From NCBI GenBank assembly GCA_946479985.1, contig CAMLIF010000016.1, positions 1 through 50,449 of the forward strand: a DNA stretch of 50,449 nucleotides, written 5' to 3'. Under the pieces are notes generated by a model. That model saw nothing but the letters and a program-made list of their open reading frames with translations, did not search any database and was not told the DNA's origin. Positions 1 to 8,811 of this stretch are shown piece by piece. The DNA is from an uncultured Flavobacteriales bacterium. GTDB lineage: Bacteria > Bacteroidota > Bacteroidia > Flavobacteriales > Crocinitomicaceae. Made by a program: the position numbers and the translations under genes. Every line of letters begins with the position of its first letter. The first letter of the stretch is position 1.

Positions 1-48
1 TAAAGTATTCCGTGTAGTGGTTCAGTAACAGAATCAAAACAAAATAGG

Positions 49-83
49 AAAGCCCCTGACGAGAAATGTCAGGGGCTTTTTTT
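49..83 (+). terminator. Intrinsic terminator
   Basis: A perfect 12-bp inverted repeat (49-60 against 68-79) with a 7-nt loop is followed by a run of T. The arms carry GCCCCTGAC and its complement. It probably ends a gene lying left of the window; the TAA at positions 1-3 could be that gene's stop codon, but this cannot be shown. Confidence 0.85.
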
Positions 84-97
84 ATTCCATTATTCAG

Positions 98-128
98 TTG
101 GAGATGCCAGCTTCAAGCGTTACATTTG
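98..128 (+). promoter_or_regulatory. Bacteroidota-type promoter for 3-HAO gene
   Basis: TTG at 98-100 is separated by 20 nt from TACATTTG at 121-128. This matches the -33/-7 arrangement (TTG ... TAnnTTTG) used by the primary sigma factor of Bacteroidota. The ATG follows 16 nt after the -7 element, so the leader is very short. Confidence 0.65.
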
Positions 129-144
129 ATAAAAAAACAGTGAT

Positions 145-669
145 ATGTTAATGCCCTTCAATTTACAGCAATGGATCGATGAAAACAGAGATCTGCTAAA
201 ACCCCCTGTTGGCAATAAAAATTTGTACAAAGAAGCCGGAGATTTCATTGTTATGGTTGTTGGCGGGCCAAACGCCCGTAAGGATTATCATTTCAATGAA
301 AGTGAAGAATTATTCTATCAACTTGAAGGTGATGTTATGGTCCGCATCCAACACGAAGGCAAGGCAAAAGAAATTCATATCAAACAAGGAGAGATGTTTT
401 TACTTCCGGCACGTATTCCACACAGCCCGGTACGCGGAGAAAACACTGTAGGTCTTGTAATTGAACGTGTCCGTAAAGGAACTGATATGCAAGACGGTTT
501 GTTCTGGTTTTGTGAGAAGTGTAATACAGAATTAAAACACTACCGCTTTGCACTGGAAAACATTGAGAAAGATTTCATTCCAAGATTTAAGGAGTTCTAT
601 GGCTCAGAAGAAATGAGAACCTGCAACTCATGCGGACACATCATGGATGTTGATCCAAAATTCGTATAA
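145..669 (+). CDS. nbaC: 3-hydroxyanthranilate 3,4-dioxygenase
   Basis: This cupin dioxygenase opens the ring of 3-hydroxyanthranilate, giving the precursor of quinolinate in the kynurenine route from tryptophan to NAD. The 174-residue length is normal for bacterial forms. The iron ligands known for the Cupriavidus enzyme align with H49, E55 and H93, and the substrate arginines with R45 and R97. The second, rubredoxin-like metal site is intact: C123-x2-C126 and C160-x2-C163 near the C-terminus. A second in-frame ATG at 151 (start at the third residue) is equally possible. No other kynurenine pathway gene is in view. A TAnnTTTG promoter lies just upstream. Confidence 0.95.
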   Translation: MLMPFNLQQWIDENRDLLKPPVGNKNLYKEAGDFIVMVVGGPNARKDYHFNESEELFYQLEGDVMVRIQHEGKAKEIHIKQGEMFLLPARIPHSPVRGENTVGLVIERVRKGTDMQDGLFWFCEKCNTELKHYRFALENIEKDFIPRFKEFYGSEEMRTCNSCGHIMDVDPKFV

Positions 670-708
670 CGTTACTTTTACCCAATTTTACATTACCTAT
701 TAAAAATC

Positions 709-1239
709 ATGGAAATTTTAAAGACTATTTTACCCATTTTTCTTGTCGCAATTCCAGCCGCAGCAGTATTAGCAATGGCCTATTTCTTTTTGAAAAAATC
801 CGGTGAAAGAGAAATCAAACACTTACAGTTCGAACTAAAAAGAGATCGTCAAAAGCATTTTTTACCCATGCGTGTAGAAGCTTATCAACGTGCAGTTTTA
901 TTAATGGAACGTATTCATCCGGGAAGTATCGTTATGCGTTTGCACAACCCGGCTTTACCCGCTAAAATGCTACAATCGGATTTATTAAAATCTATTCGCG
1001 AGGAATACGACCACAATGTTTCGCAACAGCTATTCGTATCTCCTCAAGCCTGGGAAATGGTTCGGAATTCGAAAGAAGAAACTATCAAAATAATCAACAT
1101 TGCCGGAAACCAAATGCAGGCAACGTCAACAGGTACCGATCTTGCTGCAAAAATTTTTGAAGTAGTTGCAGAAATCGGAAAACTTCCGACAGAGATAACT
1201 ACCGACTATCTGAAAAAGGAGCTGCAGGAGTTATTCTAA
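709..1239 (+). CDS. Conserved single-pass membrane protein, unknown function
   Basis: A 176-residue protein with one N-terminal membrane segment (about residues 6-28), then a charged stretch (EREIKHLQFELKRDRQK) likely to be helical, and a cytoplasmic domain of about 140 residues. Similar proteins occur across Flavobacteriales as uncharacterised domain proteins; I do not recognise a tested function. It begins 39 nt after the dioxygenase stop and is convergent with the S4-domain gene, 4 nt away, so it is probably cotranscribed with the dioxygenase. No enzyme motif is visible. Confidence 0.8.
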   Translation: MEILKTILPIFLVAIPAAAVLAMAYFFLKKSGEREIKHLQFELKRDRQKHFLPMRVEAYQRAVLLMERIHPGSIVMRLHNPALPAKMLQSDLLKSIREEYDHNVSQQLFVSPQAWEMVRNSKEETIKIINIAGNQMQATSTGTDLAAKIFEVVAEIGKLPTEITTDYLKKELQELF

Positions 1240-1243
1240 TTTT

Positions 1244-1459
1244 TTACTTTAAGATAATCCGAATTTCATCTGAGACTTCAATAATGTCTCCGGTGATTAA
1301 TTTCGCGCGCTTTCGCATTTCCAATTCTCCATTTCGAATAACTTCCCCGTCTTCCACAATCATCTTCGCATGACCGCCTGTTTGGGCAATACCTGTTACC
1401 TTTAACAGTCCGAGTAATTCTATGTAATCTCCCTCAATTGAGAATTCAATTTCTTGCAT
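1244..1459 (-). CDS. YbcJ-like S4-domain RNA-binding protein
   Basis: The whole 71-residue protein is a single S4 RNA-binding fold of the YbcJ type. Visible hallmarks are the first helix ending in LLKVTGIAQTGGHAK, the strand VEDGEVIRNGE, the basic MRKRAKL segment and the GDIIEV turn. The family resembles E. coli YbcJ (about 70 residues), which binds RNA and is suspected to act in ribosome or tRNA metabolism. It stands alone on the minus strand, convergent with the upstream membrane protein gene and divergent from the histidine kinase gene at 1536. Confidence 0.88.
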   Translation of the reverse strand: MQEIEFSIEGDYIELLGLLKVTGIAQTGGHAKMIVEDGEVIRNGELEMRKRAKLITGDIIEVSDEIRIILK

Positions 1460-1535
1460 GAAGTAAAGGTATAAGCTTTCGGGAAAAGAATTGAACAGAA
1501 ATTAAACATTATTACTACCTTCCTTTCAAAAACAA

Positions 1536-2573
1536 ATGGGTATAAATTGGAAAAAAGTATGGATTAATCTATTGGCGGTAGTGTTATTCCTGTGTATTCC
1601 AATACTTACCTCACCCGATTTTGATTACAGTTTCAAACTGTTTTCAGTAAAACCTTTTTTACGTAATTTCAGCGGCTACTTATTCATCATTATCTGTTTC
1701 TATATTCACTATTATCTTCTTTTGCCGCGCTTTTTTGCACGAAAAAAAATTGTGTTATATCTGGCATCGGTTGTTGCTCTTTATCTTCTGTTGTTTGCGC
1801 TGCAATCCGTTTTCTTTCACCCGGCCTACAATATGATGCCCCCAATGCCAATTTCTTTCCGACATCCCGGACCTCCCATGATACCGGAAATATTAGCGCC
1901 AGGTTCTGTAGTGCCCTTCGTTGTGATGATTCTTTTTTCAATTGTCCTGTACTTAAACCAGAAAACAAAACAGATCGAGCTGGATAAATATCAGATAGAA
2001 CTCCACAATCTGAAATATCAATTACAGCCGCATTTCCTGTTCAACACTTTGAATAATCTCTATTCAATCTCCATTTTGGAACCGGAAAAAACACCGAAAT
2101 ACATTCTGAAATTATCCGATATTTTAAGACATATTTTATTAAATGACACATCTGAGCTGGTTCCATTAAAAGACGATTTGAAATTCTGTCAGGAATACAT
2201 TTCACTTCAATCGCTCCGTTTTGAAAAAACGGATGACTGGATGATCGAATTCCCCGAAAACACTGAAAAACTGGTTATTTCACCTTTTATCCTCATTCCT
2301 GTAATTGAAAATGTTTTTAAATACGGCATACATCCGGATAAACCTTCTCCAATTGAGATCATCTTGTCTGTTGAACACAATACATTGCTTTTGAAAACCT
2401 GGAACAATAAACATTTTTCGAATACTAACAGCTTATTGACATCGGAGAAAATTGGTCTTACCAAAACCAGGGAACGATTACAATTGATCTATCCGGGCAC
2501 ACATAAATTGACTATTCTGGATTCTGAAGAATCTTTCGAAGTTCAACTTTCAATTCAGCTGAAACATGTCTAG
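1536..2573 (+). CDS. LytS-family sensor histidine kinase (intact)
   Basis: A 345-residue kinase with about four membrane segments in residues 8-140 and no periplasmic sensor domain. It has the LytS/YehU His_kinase domain: LQPHFLFNTLNNL puts the phosphorylated histidine at H166, and the ATP-binding N box has IPVIENVFKYG with N259. The HATPase portion is compact, as usual in this family. It overlaps the downstream LytTR regulator by 8 nt (ATGTCTAG), so the two are translationally coupled and form a cognate pair. Its stop codon is TAG, showing that TAG is an ordinary stop here. Confidence 0.93.
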   Translation: MGINWKKVWINLLAVVLFLCIPILTSPDFDYSFKLFSVKPFLRNFSGYLFIIICFYIHYYLLLPRFFARKKIVLYLASVVALYLLLFALQSVFFHPAYNMMPPMPISFRHPGPPMIPEILAPGSVVPFVVMILFSIVLYLNQKTKQIELDKYQIELHNLKYQLQPHFLFNTLNNLYSISILEPEKTPKYILKLSDILRHILLNDTSELVPLKDDLKFCQEYISLQSLRFEKTDDWMIEFPENTEKLVISPFILIPVIENVFKYGIHPDKPSPIEIILSVEHNTLLLKTWNNKHFSNTNSLLTSEKIGLTKTRERLQLIYPGTHKLTILDSEESFEVQLSIQLKHV

Positions 2574-3273
2574 AAAATTTACGGTTGTAGCTATTGACGA
2601 CGAAAAATTAGCAACGAAACTCATTGAAAAGTTTTGTGAGTCTCATAAAAAGATCCATTTCGTAAAGAGTTTTAACAGCGCGCTATCCGGGATGGATTTT
2701 CTATTGAACAATCAGGTTGACATCCTTTTTTTAGATATTGAAATGCCTGAGATAAATGGTTTGGATTTTGCGGAAAAATGTTCTGCTGACACGAAAATTA
2801 TTTTCACAACGGCATTCGGGCAATTCGCTATTGATGCGTTCAATTTAGCTGCAACAGATTACCTTTTAAAACCTTTTTCAAACGAGCGGTTTGATGCAGC
2901 CATTCAGAAAACAATGCGCCTCCTTGAATTAGAGTTGAAAGAACAGGCATCTCCAGCTCAGAAATCTATTCACGTTAAATCGAATTATGTCAAACAGAAA
3001 ATTCTTATTGAAAACATATTGTATGTAGAAAGTTTTGGTGATTATGTTACCATTCATTTAGCCAACAACAAACAGATCTCATCACGCAGAACATTGAAAG
3101 ATTTATTAGAAGAACTCCCCTCCAAACAGTTTATGCGCATACACCGTTCTTACGTAATTTCACTCCAGAAAGTAACGAAATTTCAAAAAACAAGCCTCTT
3201 TATCGGTGAGAAAAAAATTATGATTAGCGCGATGTATAAAACTGAATTTTGGAACACAATGAAAACCCGTTAA
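2566..3273 (+). CDS. LytTR-family response regulator
   Basis: The receiver domain (about residues 5-120) has the acidic pair D11-D12, phosphoacceptor D57 in FLDIEMP, and K102 in LLKPF. A C-terminal LytTR DNA-binding domain (about residues 135-233) carries the typical FMRIHRSYVISL segment. It should act as a transcription factor phosphorylated by the overlapping kinase encoded just upstream. The targets are unknown. The gene ends 15 nt before the convergent MeaB gene. Confidence 0.94.
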   Translation: MSRKFTVVAIDDEKLATKLIEKFCESHKKIHFVKSFNSALSGMDFLLNNQVDILFLDIEMPEINGLDFAEKCSADTKIIFTTAFGQFAIDAFNLAATDYLLKPFSNERFDAAIQKTMRLLELELKEQASPAQKSIHVKSNYVKQKILIENILYVESFGDYVTIHLANNKQISSRRTLKDLLEELPSKQFMRIHRSYVISLQKVTKFQKTSLFIGEKKIMISAMYKTEFWNTMKTR

Positions 3274-3288
3274 CTAACCGATAATTGC

Positions 3289-4332
3289 TTAGCGCCGGGC
3301 AGATCGTCCGAGATGTTTCTCGACTATCTCTTCCGCGGCTTCGAAAGCCGAAATTTTACTTTCATTAATTGCCTTTTCATTGGCACGAATCAAGGTCTGA
3401 ATTTCATTGTTCCCGGATAAATCAGCCAACAACAATTCTTTGATGGTTTCGTGCATCCAGTTCAGGTTCTGAATTTTACGTTTGTGCTCAAAACTTCCGT
3501 CGGCAATGGAATGCCTGTAGAACCTGTCGATCATATCGAACACTTTCTCCAAATTGGTCTCATCCAGTGAACTGCAGGTATGAACCTCCGGTATCCAACC
3601 ATTTGAAGTAGGCGGAAAAAGATGAATTGCGTTCTTCAATTCCCGGGCAGCGAGTTCCGCTTTTTTTACATTCTCGCCATCTGCTTTCGTAACAGCCAAT
3701 CCGTCGGCCATTTCCATAATTCCGCGTTTAATGCCCTGAAGCTCATCACCAGCTCCTGCAAGTAAAAGCAATAAGAAAAAATCAACCATGGAATGCACCA
3801 TAATTTCTGATTGGCCTACTCCCACAGTTTCAATGAAAATGGTGTCAAATCCGGCCGCTTCACACAGAATAATTGCTTCGCGTGTTTTTCGTGCCACACC
3901 ACCAAGCGTATTTCCAGCTGCAGAAGGCCTGATAAATACATTCGGATGATGAGACAGTTCTTCCATTCTTGTTTTATCACCAAGAATACTTCCTCCAGTG
4001 CGTTCGCTGCTAGGGTCAATTGCCAGAACCGCAAGTTTAGTCCGCTTCTCTAAAACGATCTTTCCAAATTTCTCAATGAATGAACTTTTTCCAACACCCG
4101 GCACGCCTGTAATTCCGATACGCAATGAATTTCCTGAAAGCGGAAGACATAAACGAATGAGCTCTTTTCCAATGATCCTGTCATTCGGAAGGGCACTTTC
4201 CAAAATGGTTATTGCAGCACTGAGAGCACTTTTATTTCCGGTACGCAACAGTTCAAACAACTTCTCCGCTGTTCGATCCTCACGCATTTTCTTTCGCGAG
4301 GCCATCCATTCCTTCAGTCGCTCTTCGTTCAT
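3289..4332 (-). CDS. meaB: MeaB/ArgK-type G-protein chaperone of methylmalonyl-CoA mutase
   Basis: A SIMIBI-class GTPase that protects and reactivates the adenosylcobalamin-dependent methylmalonyl-CoA mutase. The P-loop GVPGVGKS spans residues 76-83. The family block AIDPSSERTGGSILGDKTRM follows, then ETVGVGQSE (switch region) and the guanine-specificity motif VTKADG. The length of 347 is typical. The ATG follows the cytidine deaminase stop by one base, so the two genes form an operon even though no metabolic link is obvious. The mutase itself is not in this window. Confidence 0.94.
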   Translation of the reverse strand: MNEERLKEWMASRKKMREDRTAEKLFELLRTGNKSALSAAITILESALPNDRIIGKELIRLCLPLSGNSLRIGITGVPGVGKSSFIEKFGKIVLEKRTKLAVLAIDPSSERTGGSILGDKTRMEELSHHPNVFIRPSAAGNTLGGVARKTREAIILCEAAGFDTIFIETVGVGQSEIMVHSMVDFFLLLLLAGAGDELQGIKRGIMEMADGLAVTKADGENVKKAELAARELKNAIHLFPPTSNGWIPEVHTCSSLDETNLEKVFDMIDRFYRHSIADGSFEHKRKIQNLNWMHETIKELLLADLSGNNEIQTLIRANEKAINESKISAFEAAEEIVEKHLGRSARR

Positions 4333-4333
4333 A

Positions 4334-4807
4334 TCAACTCATTCCAAATGGAAACACTAACAGATCAGTAGCTTTTTCAAAAATGAATGTTTTGCCGTTT
4401 TGAGCAACAAGAATTAAGCGAATCGGTGATTTCTGACGATTTTCACTTTCAGCAATAACCTGGCGGCAAGCTCCACATGGAGAAACACACTCTTCAGGCT
4501 TGATCAGATCACCATTTGCAACTACTACTAAAGTTTCGATAACTCCTTCCGGATGATTCGCTCCAACATGAAACAACGCAACCCGCTCAGCACATAATCC
4601 ACTTGGATATGCAATGTTTTCCTGGTTATTGCCAAAAAAAACTTCGCCCGTTTTCAGAAGAACGGATGCACCAACGTGGAAATTGCTATAAGGAGCGTAT
4701 GCTTTTTTAGCTGCAGAATACGCCACTTCCACAAGCTTTTGCTCAAATAGTTCGAGCTCATTGTAGTGCTCAAGGATGCTATATTCTATTGTATGAATGT
4801 GCTTCAT
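4334..4807 (-). CDS. cdd: Cytidine deaminase
   Basis: A 157-residue homotetrameric-type cytidine deaminase converting cytidine and deoxycytidine to uridine forms in pyrimidine salvage. With the ATG start, the zinc site is C72-A-E74 with the catalytic glutamate, plus P-C111-G-A-C114-R-Q. The substrate loop AYAPYSNFHVGA is present. A GTG twelve bases upstream (4819) could extend it by four residues, but the ATG at 4807 is preceded by AAAGG and is preferred. It is followed after one base by meaB. Confidence 0.95.
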   Translation of the reverse strand: MKHIHTIEYSILEHYNELELFEQKLVEVAYSAAKKAYAPYSNFHVGASVLLKTGEVFFGNNQENIAYPSGLCAERVALFHVGANHPEGVIETLVVVANGDLIKPEECVSPCGACRQVIAESENRQKSPIRLILVAQNGKTFIFEKATDLLVFPFGMS

Positions 4808-4845
4808 GGGACCTTTCACAAATATAAGTGTAATAATCTACCGTT

Positions 4846-5613
4846 TCAGCTTTTATGATTTTTCAGATATTGCAGGATATCTGTTTTCTTACGCCTTGAA
4901 ACTTCAATCTCAGTAGGACAATTTTTCACATTTACGAAACAGACACTTCCTTTCGAATAGTCAATCAGGTAATCGATATTGATAATTACACTTTTATTCA
5001 ATCGAATGAAATTCGGGAACATGGAAAGCATTGTTTCATATTCTGCCAGGGTTTTCGGTGAAGTAAAACGAGAATTAGTATCGGTAACAACATTGCTGTA
5101 ATTACGGTCAGCTTCAATGTAGCAAATGGAATCAATTTTCACCAGGGTTACCTTGTCCTTGGAATGGAATGAAATGCTTTTCAGAAACCTGTTCTCTTCA
5201 TCTATGGAACGAACAAAATGAATCGTATCATTTCGGTTGTTTTGTATGATGTTAGCAGCAACTTTATCGACCGCTTTAATGAGCTTTGTATAATCAATTG
5301 GTTTCAGCAGATAATCCATTGCGCTAAATTCAAAAGCCTGCAGTGCAAATTCATCATGCGCGGTAACAAAAACTATCCTGAACGGAATAGAATCGAACAT
5401 ACGAAGCATATCGATACCGGTTTTAACCGGCATTTTCACATCCAGGAAAACCAATTCAGGCTGAAGTTCATTGATCAGTTTAAAGCCCTCGTCTGCCGAC
5501 GCAGCTTCGCCCAAAACTTCTACGCCGGAACAATAACGGTCAAGTAGCCGCTTTAGTACCAATCTGTTTGAAACCTCATCATCAACAATCAAACTACGAA
5601 CCTTTTGCATCAT
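4846..5613 (-). CDS. LytTR-family response regulator
   Basis: A 255-residue regulator with a receiver domain (about residues 5-125): acidic pair D11-D12, phosphoacceptor D58 in FLDVKMP, and lysine in LLKPIDY. The LytTR DNA-binding domain occupies about residues 148-250, with PNFIRLNKSVIINIDY. It begins 6 nt after the stop of the kinase fragment at 5620-6381, so it is the cognate regulator of that interrupted sensor kinase. Two adjacent ATG codons (5613 and 5610) are possible starts. Confidence 0.93.
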   Translation of the reverse strand: MMQKVRSLIVDDEVSNRLVLKRLLDRYCSGVEVLGEAASADEGFKLINELQPELVFLDVKMPVKTGIDMLRMFDSIPFRIVFVTAHDEFALQAFEFSAMDYLLKPIDYTKLIKAVDKVAANIIQNNRNDTIHFVRSIDEENRFLKSISFHSKDKVTLVKIDSICYIEADRNYSNVVTDTNSRFTSPKTLAEYETMLSMFPNFIRLNKSVIINIDYLIDYSKGSVCFVNVKNCPTEIEVSRRKKTDILQYLKNHKS

Positions 5614-5619
5614 ATAATA

Positions 5620-6381
5620 CTAATATTTATCGTTGAACTGATTTAACATACTTTGCGGTAAAACAATATTCACTCTTGTTCCAGCAGGCTTATCTCCATC
5701 AAATAAATCTACAATTTCCACTCTTCCACCTGTAGTCTGATATAATTGATTCAAGGTTTCTATCCGGCTAATTATTAAATCTGTTCCTTTAGATTCTCTT
5801 CCCTTTTCAAAGCCATTTCTATAATTTCTGCCTACACCGTTGTCGATAACGGAAATAATCAATGAATTGTTTTCAGCGGATACTTTCAGTATCAATTTCG
5901 AAGTTAACCTCTGTTCCATCGGTAACAATCCGTGCCAGATCGCATTTTCAACAAACGGCTGAGTAATTAACGCAGGAATGAATGTTTCATTCATGTCTAT
6001 TTCCGGATCAATATCAAGTTCAAATACAAATGAATGACTAAAACGTAATTGCTCCAATTCAACATATAGACCAATCATTTCCAACTCATTTTTCAGTGAA
6101 GCCGACGACTTATTTGAATACTCAAGCAATGAGCGCAGTAACAAACTGAACTTGGCAATATACAAGGTTGCATTATCGGTTTCGTTTTGAAGGATCAAAT
6201 TCTGAATTGCAGCAAGCGAATTTGACATAAAATGAGGGTTTACCTGTGCCTTAAGGGCGGTTAAACGATACTCGGTAAGCATTCTTTCAATTCGGTATTG
6301 GGCTTCCTGTTTGCGGTTTCTCCGGAGTATAATAATCCAGATAAGCAGAACAATAATGGTGATGAACAGAACAACACACAA
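5620..6381 (-). CDS. LytS-type histidine kinase module, 3' part of an interrupted gene
   Basis: This open frame starts at a TTG inside a membrane segment (residues 1-19) and contains a complete LytS-type kinase: LKAQVNPHFMSNSL with H50, the N box QPFVENAIWHG with N146, and the G box VIDNGVGR. It lacks any sensor. It is in the same frame as the beta-propeller ORF at 6451-8538, and the 23 codons between them encode the usual end of a Y_Y_Y domain and the start of the membrane helix. It is therefore the kinase half of one gene cut by TAG. Whether it is translated alone, by reinitiation at the TTG, is unknown; no ATG precedes the kinase domain. Confidence 0.8.
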   Translation of the reverse strand: MCVVLFITIIVLLIWIIILRRNRKQEAQYRIERMLTEYRLTALKAQVNPHFMSNSLAAIQNLILQNETDNATLYIAKFSLLLRSLLEYSNKSSASLKNELEMIGLYVELEQLRFSHSFVFELDIDPEIDMNETFIPALITQPFVENAIWHGLLPMEQRLTSKLILKVSAENNSLIISVIDNGVGRNYRNGFEKGRESKGTDLIISRIETLNQLYQTTGGRVEIVDLFDGDKPAGTRVNIVLPQSMLNQFNDKY

Positions 6382-6450
6382 AACTATAAACCAGGTAGTT
6401 TGCCAGAATGCAGGTAAAACAACTATGATTCTTTTATCTATTAGTTTGTC

Positions 6451-8538
6451 CTAATTTTCAAATTCCAGCTCCGGATATACGGTTAATTGATATTCGCCTG
6501 GTGCCAAGTTCTGAAACTGTATGCTTGATCCTGTTACTTTCCCTGAAAACTCAAGCGGTCCCTTCAAAGAATAGATCAAATTCTGGCGTTTTGAATTATA
6601 TTTCAGGAAATCGTATTCAAATGAGACATTATTCTGATCCGGTTTCAGAATAATTTTCCTTCCGAATTTAATCAGCCTTGCTTTTGCCTTAACCGCTCGC
6701 AGATAGAAATGATATTTACATCCTGAACGAACACTTGCCACATCAATTTCATTCAGGCCATTCTTTGTACCTACGTAGAGAATATTTTCAAATTCAGTGG
6801 TTTGGGTTATTTCACCGCTAAGAAGCAATTTCCAGTTTTTATTCTTTTTAAAATCTTCATTACTGCAGGTGTATGCACCGGTATTGGTTGACAATACAAC
6901 CATGTTGTTGCTGGTAAATGTGATATCATTTATGATTGGATGCGGTAACCTCGAATAACGCTTCAGCTTATTATTCAACCCCAAACAAAAGACTGTATTC
7001 TCTTTTGTACAAAACCAAATGTTATTCAATTGATCGATTTTCATTTTTGTGATCCGATACTTAAGAAGTGGTTTCAGGTATTTGGGATAAGTGATTTTGT
7101 TATCAACTAATCGAATCACTCCTTTAAAAGTGGTGACTGAAAAGAACTCACCCCTATTTCGTTCAATCAGGAATCTCGATCTGGAGGGTAACATCTTTAG
7201 TTTTGAAAGTTTTCCCGTCTTCGTATCAATTGCTGTAAGTTCACGGGTATGAATGGCAAGCAACTGATTATTACCTATTGATCTAACTCCATAAATTGGA
7301 ACCGGGGAGTCTGGCTTTAGTAACCTCTCAGAGATCAGACTATTTGCGTTCACTTTCCAGTAACCACTATGCGCTGCAATGAAATAATCATTATCTGCGT
7401 AACACATGTCGGAAATAGTGTATGGTTCAAAACCGAATTTTATGGGTACGAATTTTTTTCCTCTTCGTATCAACAAACTTCCTTCCTTGGTTCCAACGAA
7501 CAACTCATTGTTCTCAATCTGAATGAATGAGATTCCTTCGGTTAATTCAATCAGCTCTTTATAAAATCTAAGATGTATGTTTGAACAATGGTAAACTCCC
7601 TTTCCAATGGTTGACACCCACATTCCGTCTTCATCATCAAAAAGAATGTCCGACACAATTACCGACCCGAAATAGTGATTAACAATTTCAAGTTTTTTAT
7701 TCAACTCTATCAATCCACCGCTTCTCAATCCAAGCCAAACAAACCCTCTGGAATCTACTTCCATTGCAATGATTTCGTTTTCGATTTTCCTGCGTCCGAC
7801 CTTTCCATTAGCATATTTCACCAACAGTAATTGGTGATTTGCCAAATACCTGCTTTTGTATCGCTTTCTAAGAATTGTCCTACCATTGAAAGTATTTTGT
7901 TTTCGGGGATCCGGTTCCTTAGGAACGATACGATGCCCAAAATACAGCTGATCAGGAAACAGCTTAACAATATTTACTACGACGGGGTTTGTGCTCTTCC
8001 CATTTTTAATGGGATATTCGGTTTCGACAAAGGGAATACACCTCTGTTTCTTTGGTATTCCGTCTATGGAATACTGACTGGTTTTAAATTCGAACCATTT
8101 ATCCAGCGTTGAAAAACGAATAGTTCCTTTACTATCCACATGTAGATTATTAGCAAATATTCCCCCAATTCCTACAATGGTTTTTGTTGCAGATTCAATG
8201 CCCTTCACTTTGTATGCCCTGTCATTCCTGATACAGTATACTTTAGCCTTTGAATTAATAAAGAAGATATCACCCGACGGAGCTTCGCATACCCCATATA
8301 CTTCGCTTTCCTTTAACGAGATGTTTTTACAAACCTGAACAAAGTTGGTTCCGTTGTGTTTTACTATTCCATATTCCGAAAAAAACCACACGTAACCCTT
8401 ATGATCCTGAAGAACGTTGTATACTTCAGAGGCAGGAAGACCATTATTGACATTCAAATTTTCAAATGTCAATTTCTGAGAATTGCATAAAGACGCAATA
8501 ACACAAAAAACGAGAGCTGATACGAACCTTTTGCGCAT
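6451..8538 (-). CDS. Two-component sensor beta-propeller protein, 5' part of an interrupted gene
   Basis: A 695-residue protein with a signal peptide (residues 1 to about 20, ending LCNSQ) followed by FENLNVNNGLPASEVYNVLQ, the hallmark start of the two-component regulator propeller. Propeller repeats with WFF/VWLGLRSGGLIEL-type motifs run to about residue 600, then the first part of a Y_Y_Y domain ending GEYQLTVYPELEFEN before TAG. On its own it would be a secreted periplasmic protein without a membrane anchor. A TTG start at 8544 would add two residues; the ATG at 8538 is preferred. The sequence continues in frame into the kinase module downstream. Confidence 0.85.
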   Translation of the reverse strand: MRKRFVSALVFCVIASLCNSQKLTFENLNVNNGLPASEVYNVLQDHKGYVWFFSEYGIVKHNGTNFVQVCKNISLKESEVYGVCEAPSGDIFFINSKAKVYCIRNDRAYKVKGIESATKTIVGIGGIFANNLHVDSKGTIRFSTLDKWFEFKTSQYSIDGIPKKQRCIPFVETEYPIKNGKSTNPVVVNIVKLFPDQLYFGHRIVPKEPDPRKQNTFNGRTILRKRYKSRYLANHQLLLVKYANGKVGRRKIENEIIAMEVDSRGFVWLGLRSGGLIELNKKLEIVNHYFGSVIVSDILFDDEDGMWVSTIGKGVYHCSNIHLRFYKELIELTEGISFIQIENNELFVGTKEGSLLIRRGKKFVPIKFGFEPYTISDMCYADNDYFIAAHSGYWKVNANSLISERLLKPDSPVPIYGVRSIGNNQLLAIHTRELTAIDTKTGKLSKLKMLPSRSRFLIERNRGEFFSVTTFKGVIRLVDNKITYPKYLKPLLKYRITKMKIDQLNNIWFCTKENTVFCLGLNNKLKRYSRLPHPIINDITFTSNNMVVLSTNTGAYTCSNEDFKKNKNWKLLLSGEITQTTEFENILYVGTKNGLNEIDVASVRSGCKYHFYLRAVKAKARLIKFGRKIILKPDQNNVSFEYDFLKYNSKRQNLIYSLKGPLEFSGKVTGSSIQFQNLAPGEYQLTVYPELEFEN

Positions 8539-8737
8539 CTTCAAAAATAACTTATTTAACGTCCTTTTCTTCCAAAATGCCCGGGACGTGCAAAAAACTT
8601 ATCATACGGTAACAATCAAATTAAGGCTATGCCCGAACTTTGTGCCGTACAAAATCTGAAGCTTTTTTCAGGAATTTGTATTTGTGATTTGAGAATTATC
8701 CCTCCACCTGGGTCATTTTATTAATCACCATCTAAAT

Positions 8738-8745
8738 CAAAGGTA
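8738..8745 (-). promoter_or_regulatory. Possible -7 element for the interrupted sensor gene
   Basis: TACCTTTG on the minus strand fits the Bacteroidota -7 consensus TAnnTTTG. It would give a leader of about 190 nt before the ATG at 8538, which is long, so the assignment is tentative. Confidence 0.4.
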
Positions 8746-8754
8746 TTAGGCAAG

Positions 8755-8783
8755 AACGAGCGCTTGAAATTCAGGCGCTCGTT
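8755..8783. other. 9-bp hairpin in divergent region
   Basis: AACGAGCGC (8755-8763) pairs with GCGCTCGTT (8775-8783) across an 11-nt loop, followed by a T-rich stretch. It lies just upstream of the mtaB promoter and could be a terminator insulating mtaB or an operator. Confidence 0.4.
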
Positions 8784-8811
8784 TATTGTTTCGTCAGCAA
8801 GTTTAATTCCT

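Larger units (their letters stand above)
5620..8538 (-). pseudogene. Beta-propeller/Y_Y_Y/LytS hybrid sensor kinase split by in-frame TAG
   Basis: Read through the TAG at 6451-6453, the frame gives a protein of about 972 codons with the standard order for this family: signal peptide, two-component regulator beta-propeller, Y_Y_Y domain, membrane helix, LytS kinase. The 23 codons after TAG read DKLIDKRIIVVLPAFWQTTW and onward, a typical Y_Y_Y exit followed by the membrane segment. All parts look intact, so the lesion is recent, a sequencing error, or a tolerated split. TAG is the normal stop of other genes here. Confidence 0.8.

Noticed and set aside
4808..4819. GTG start giving cytidine deaminase four extra residues
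   Set aside because: The ATG at 4807 is preceded by AAAGG at suitable distance and fits the family; GTG is not needed.
6451..6453. TAG as a reassigned sense codon in this organism
   Set aside because: TAG ends several intact genes here (for example at 2571-2573, in batC, in msrA and in lipB), and RF2/RF1-type termination looks normal.
8585..8735. Possible small RNA in the divergent region
   Set aside because: No clear structure, terminator with T run, or similarity to 4.5S, 6S or tmRNA could be seen.
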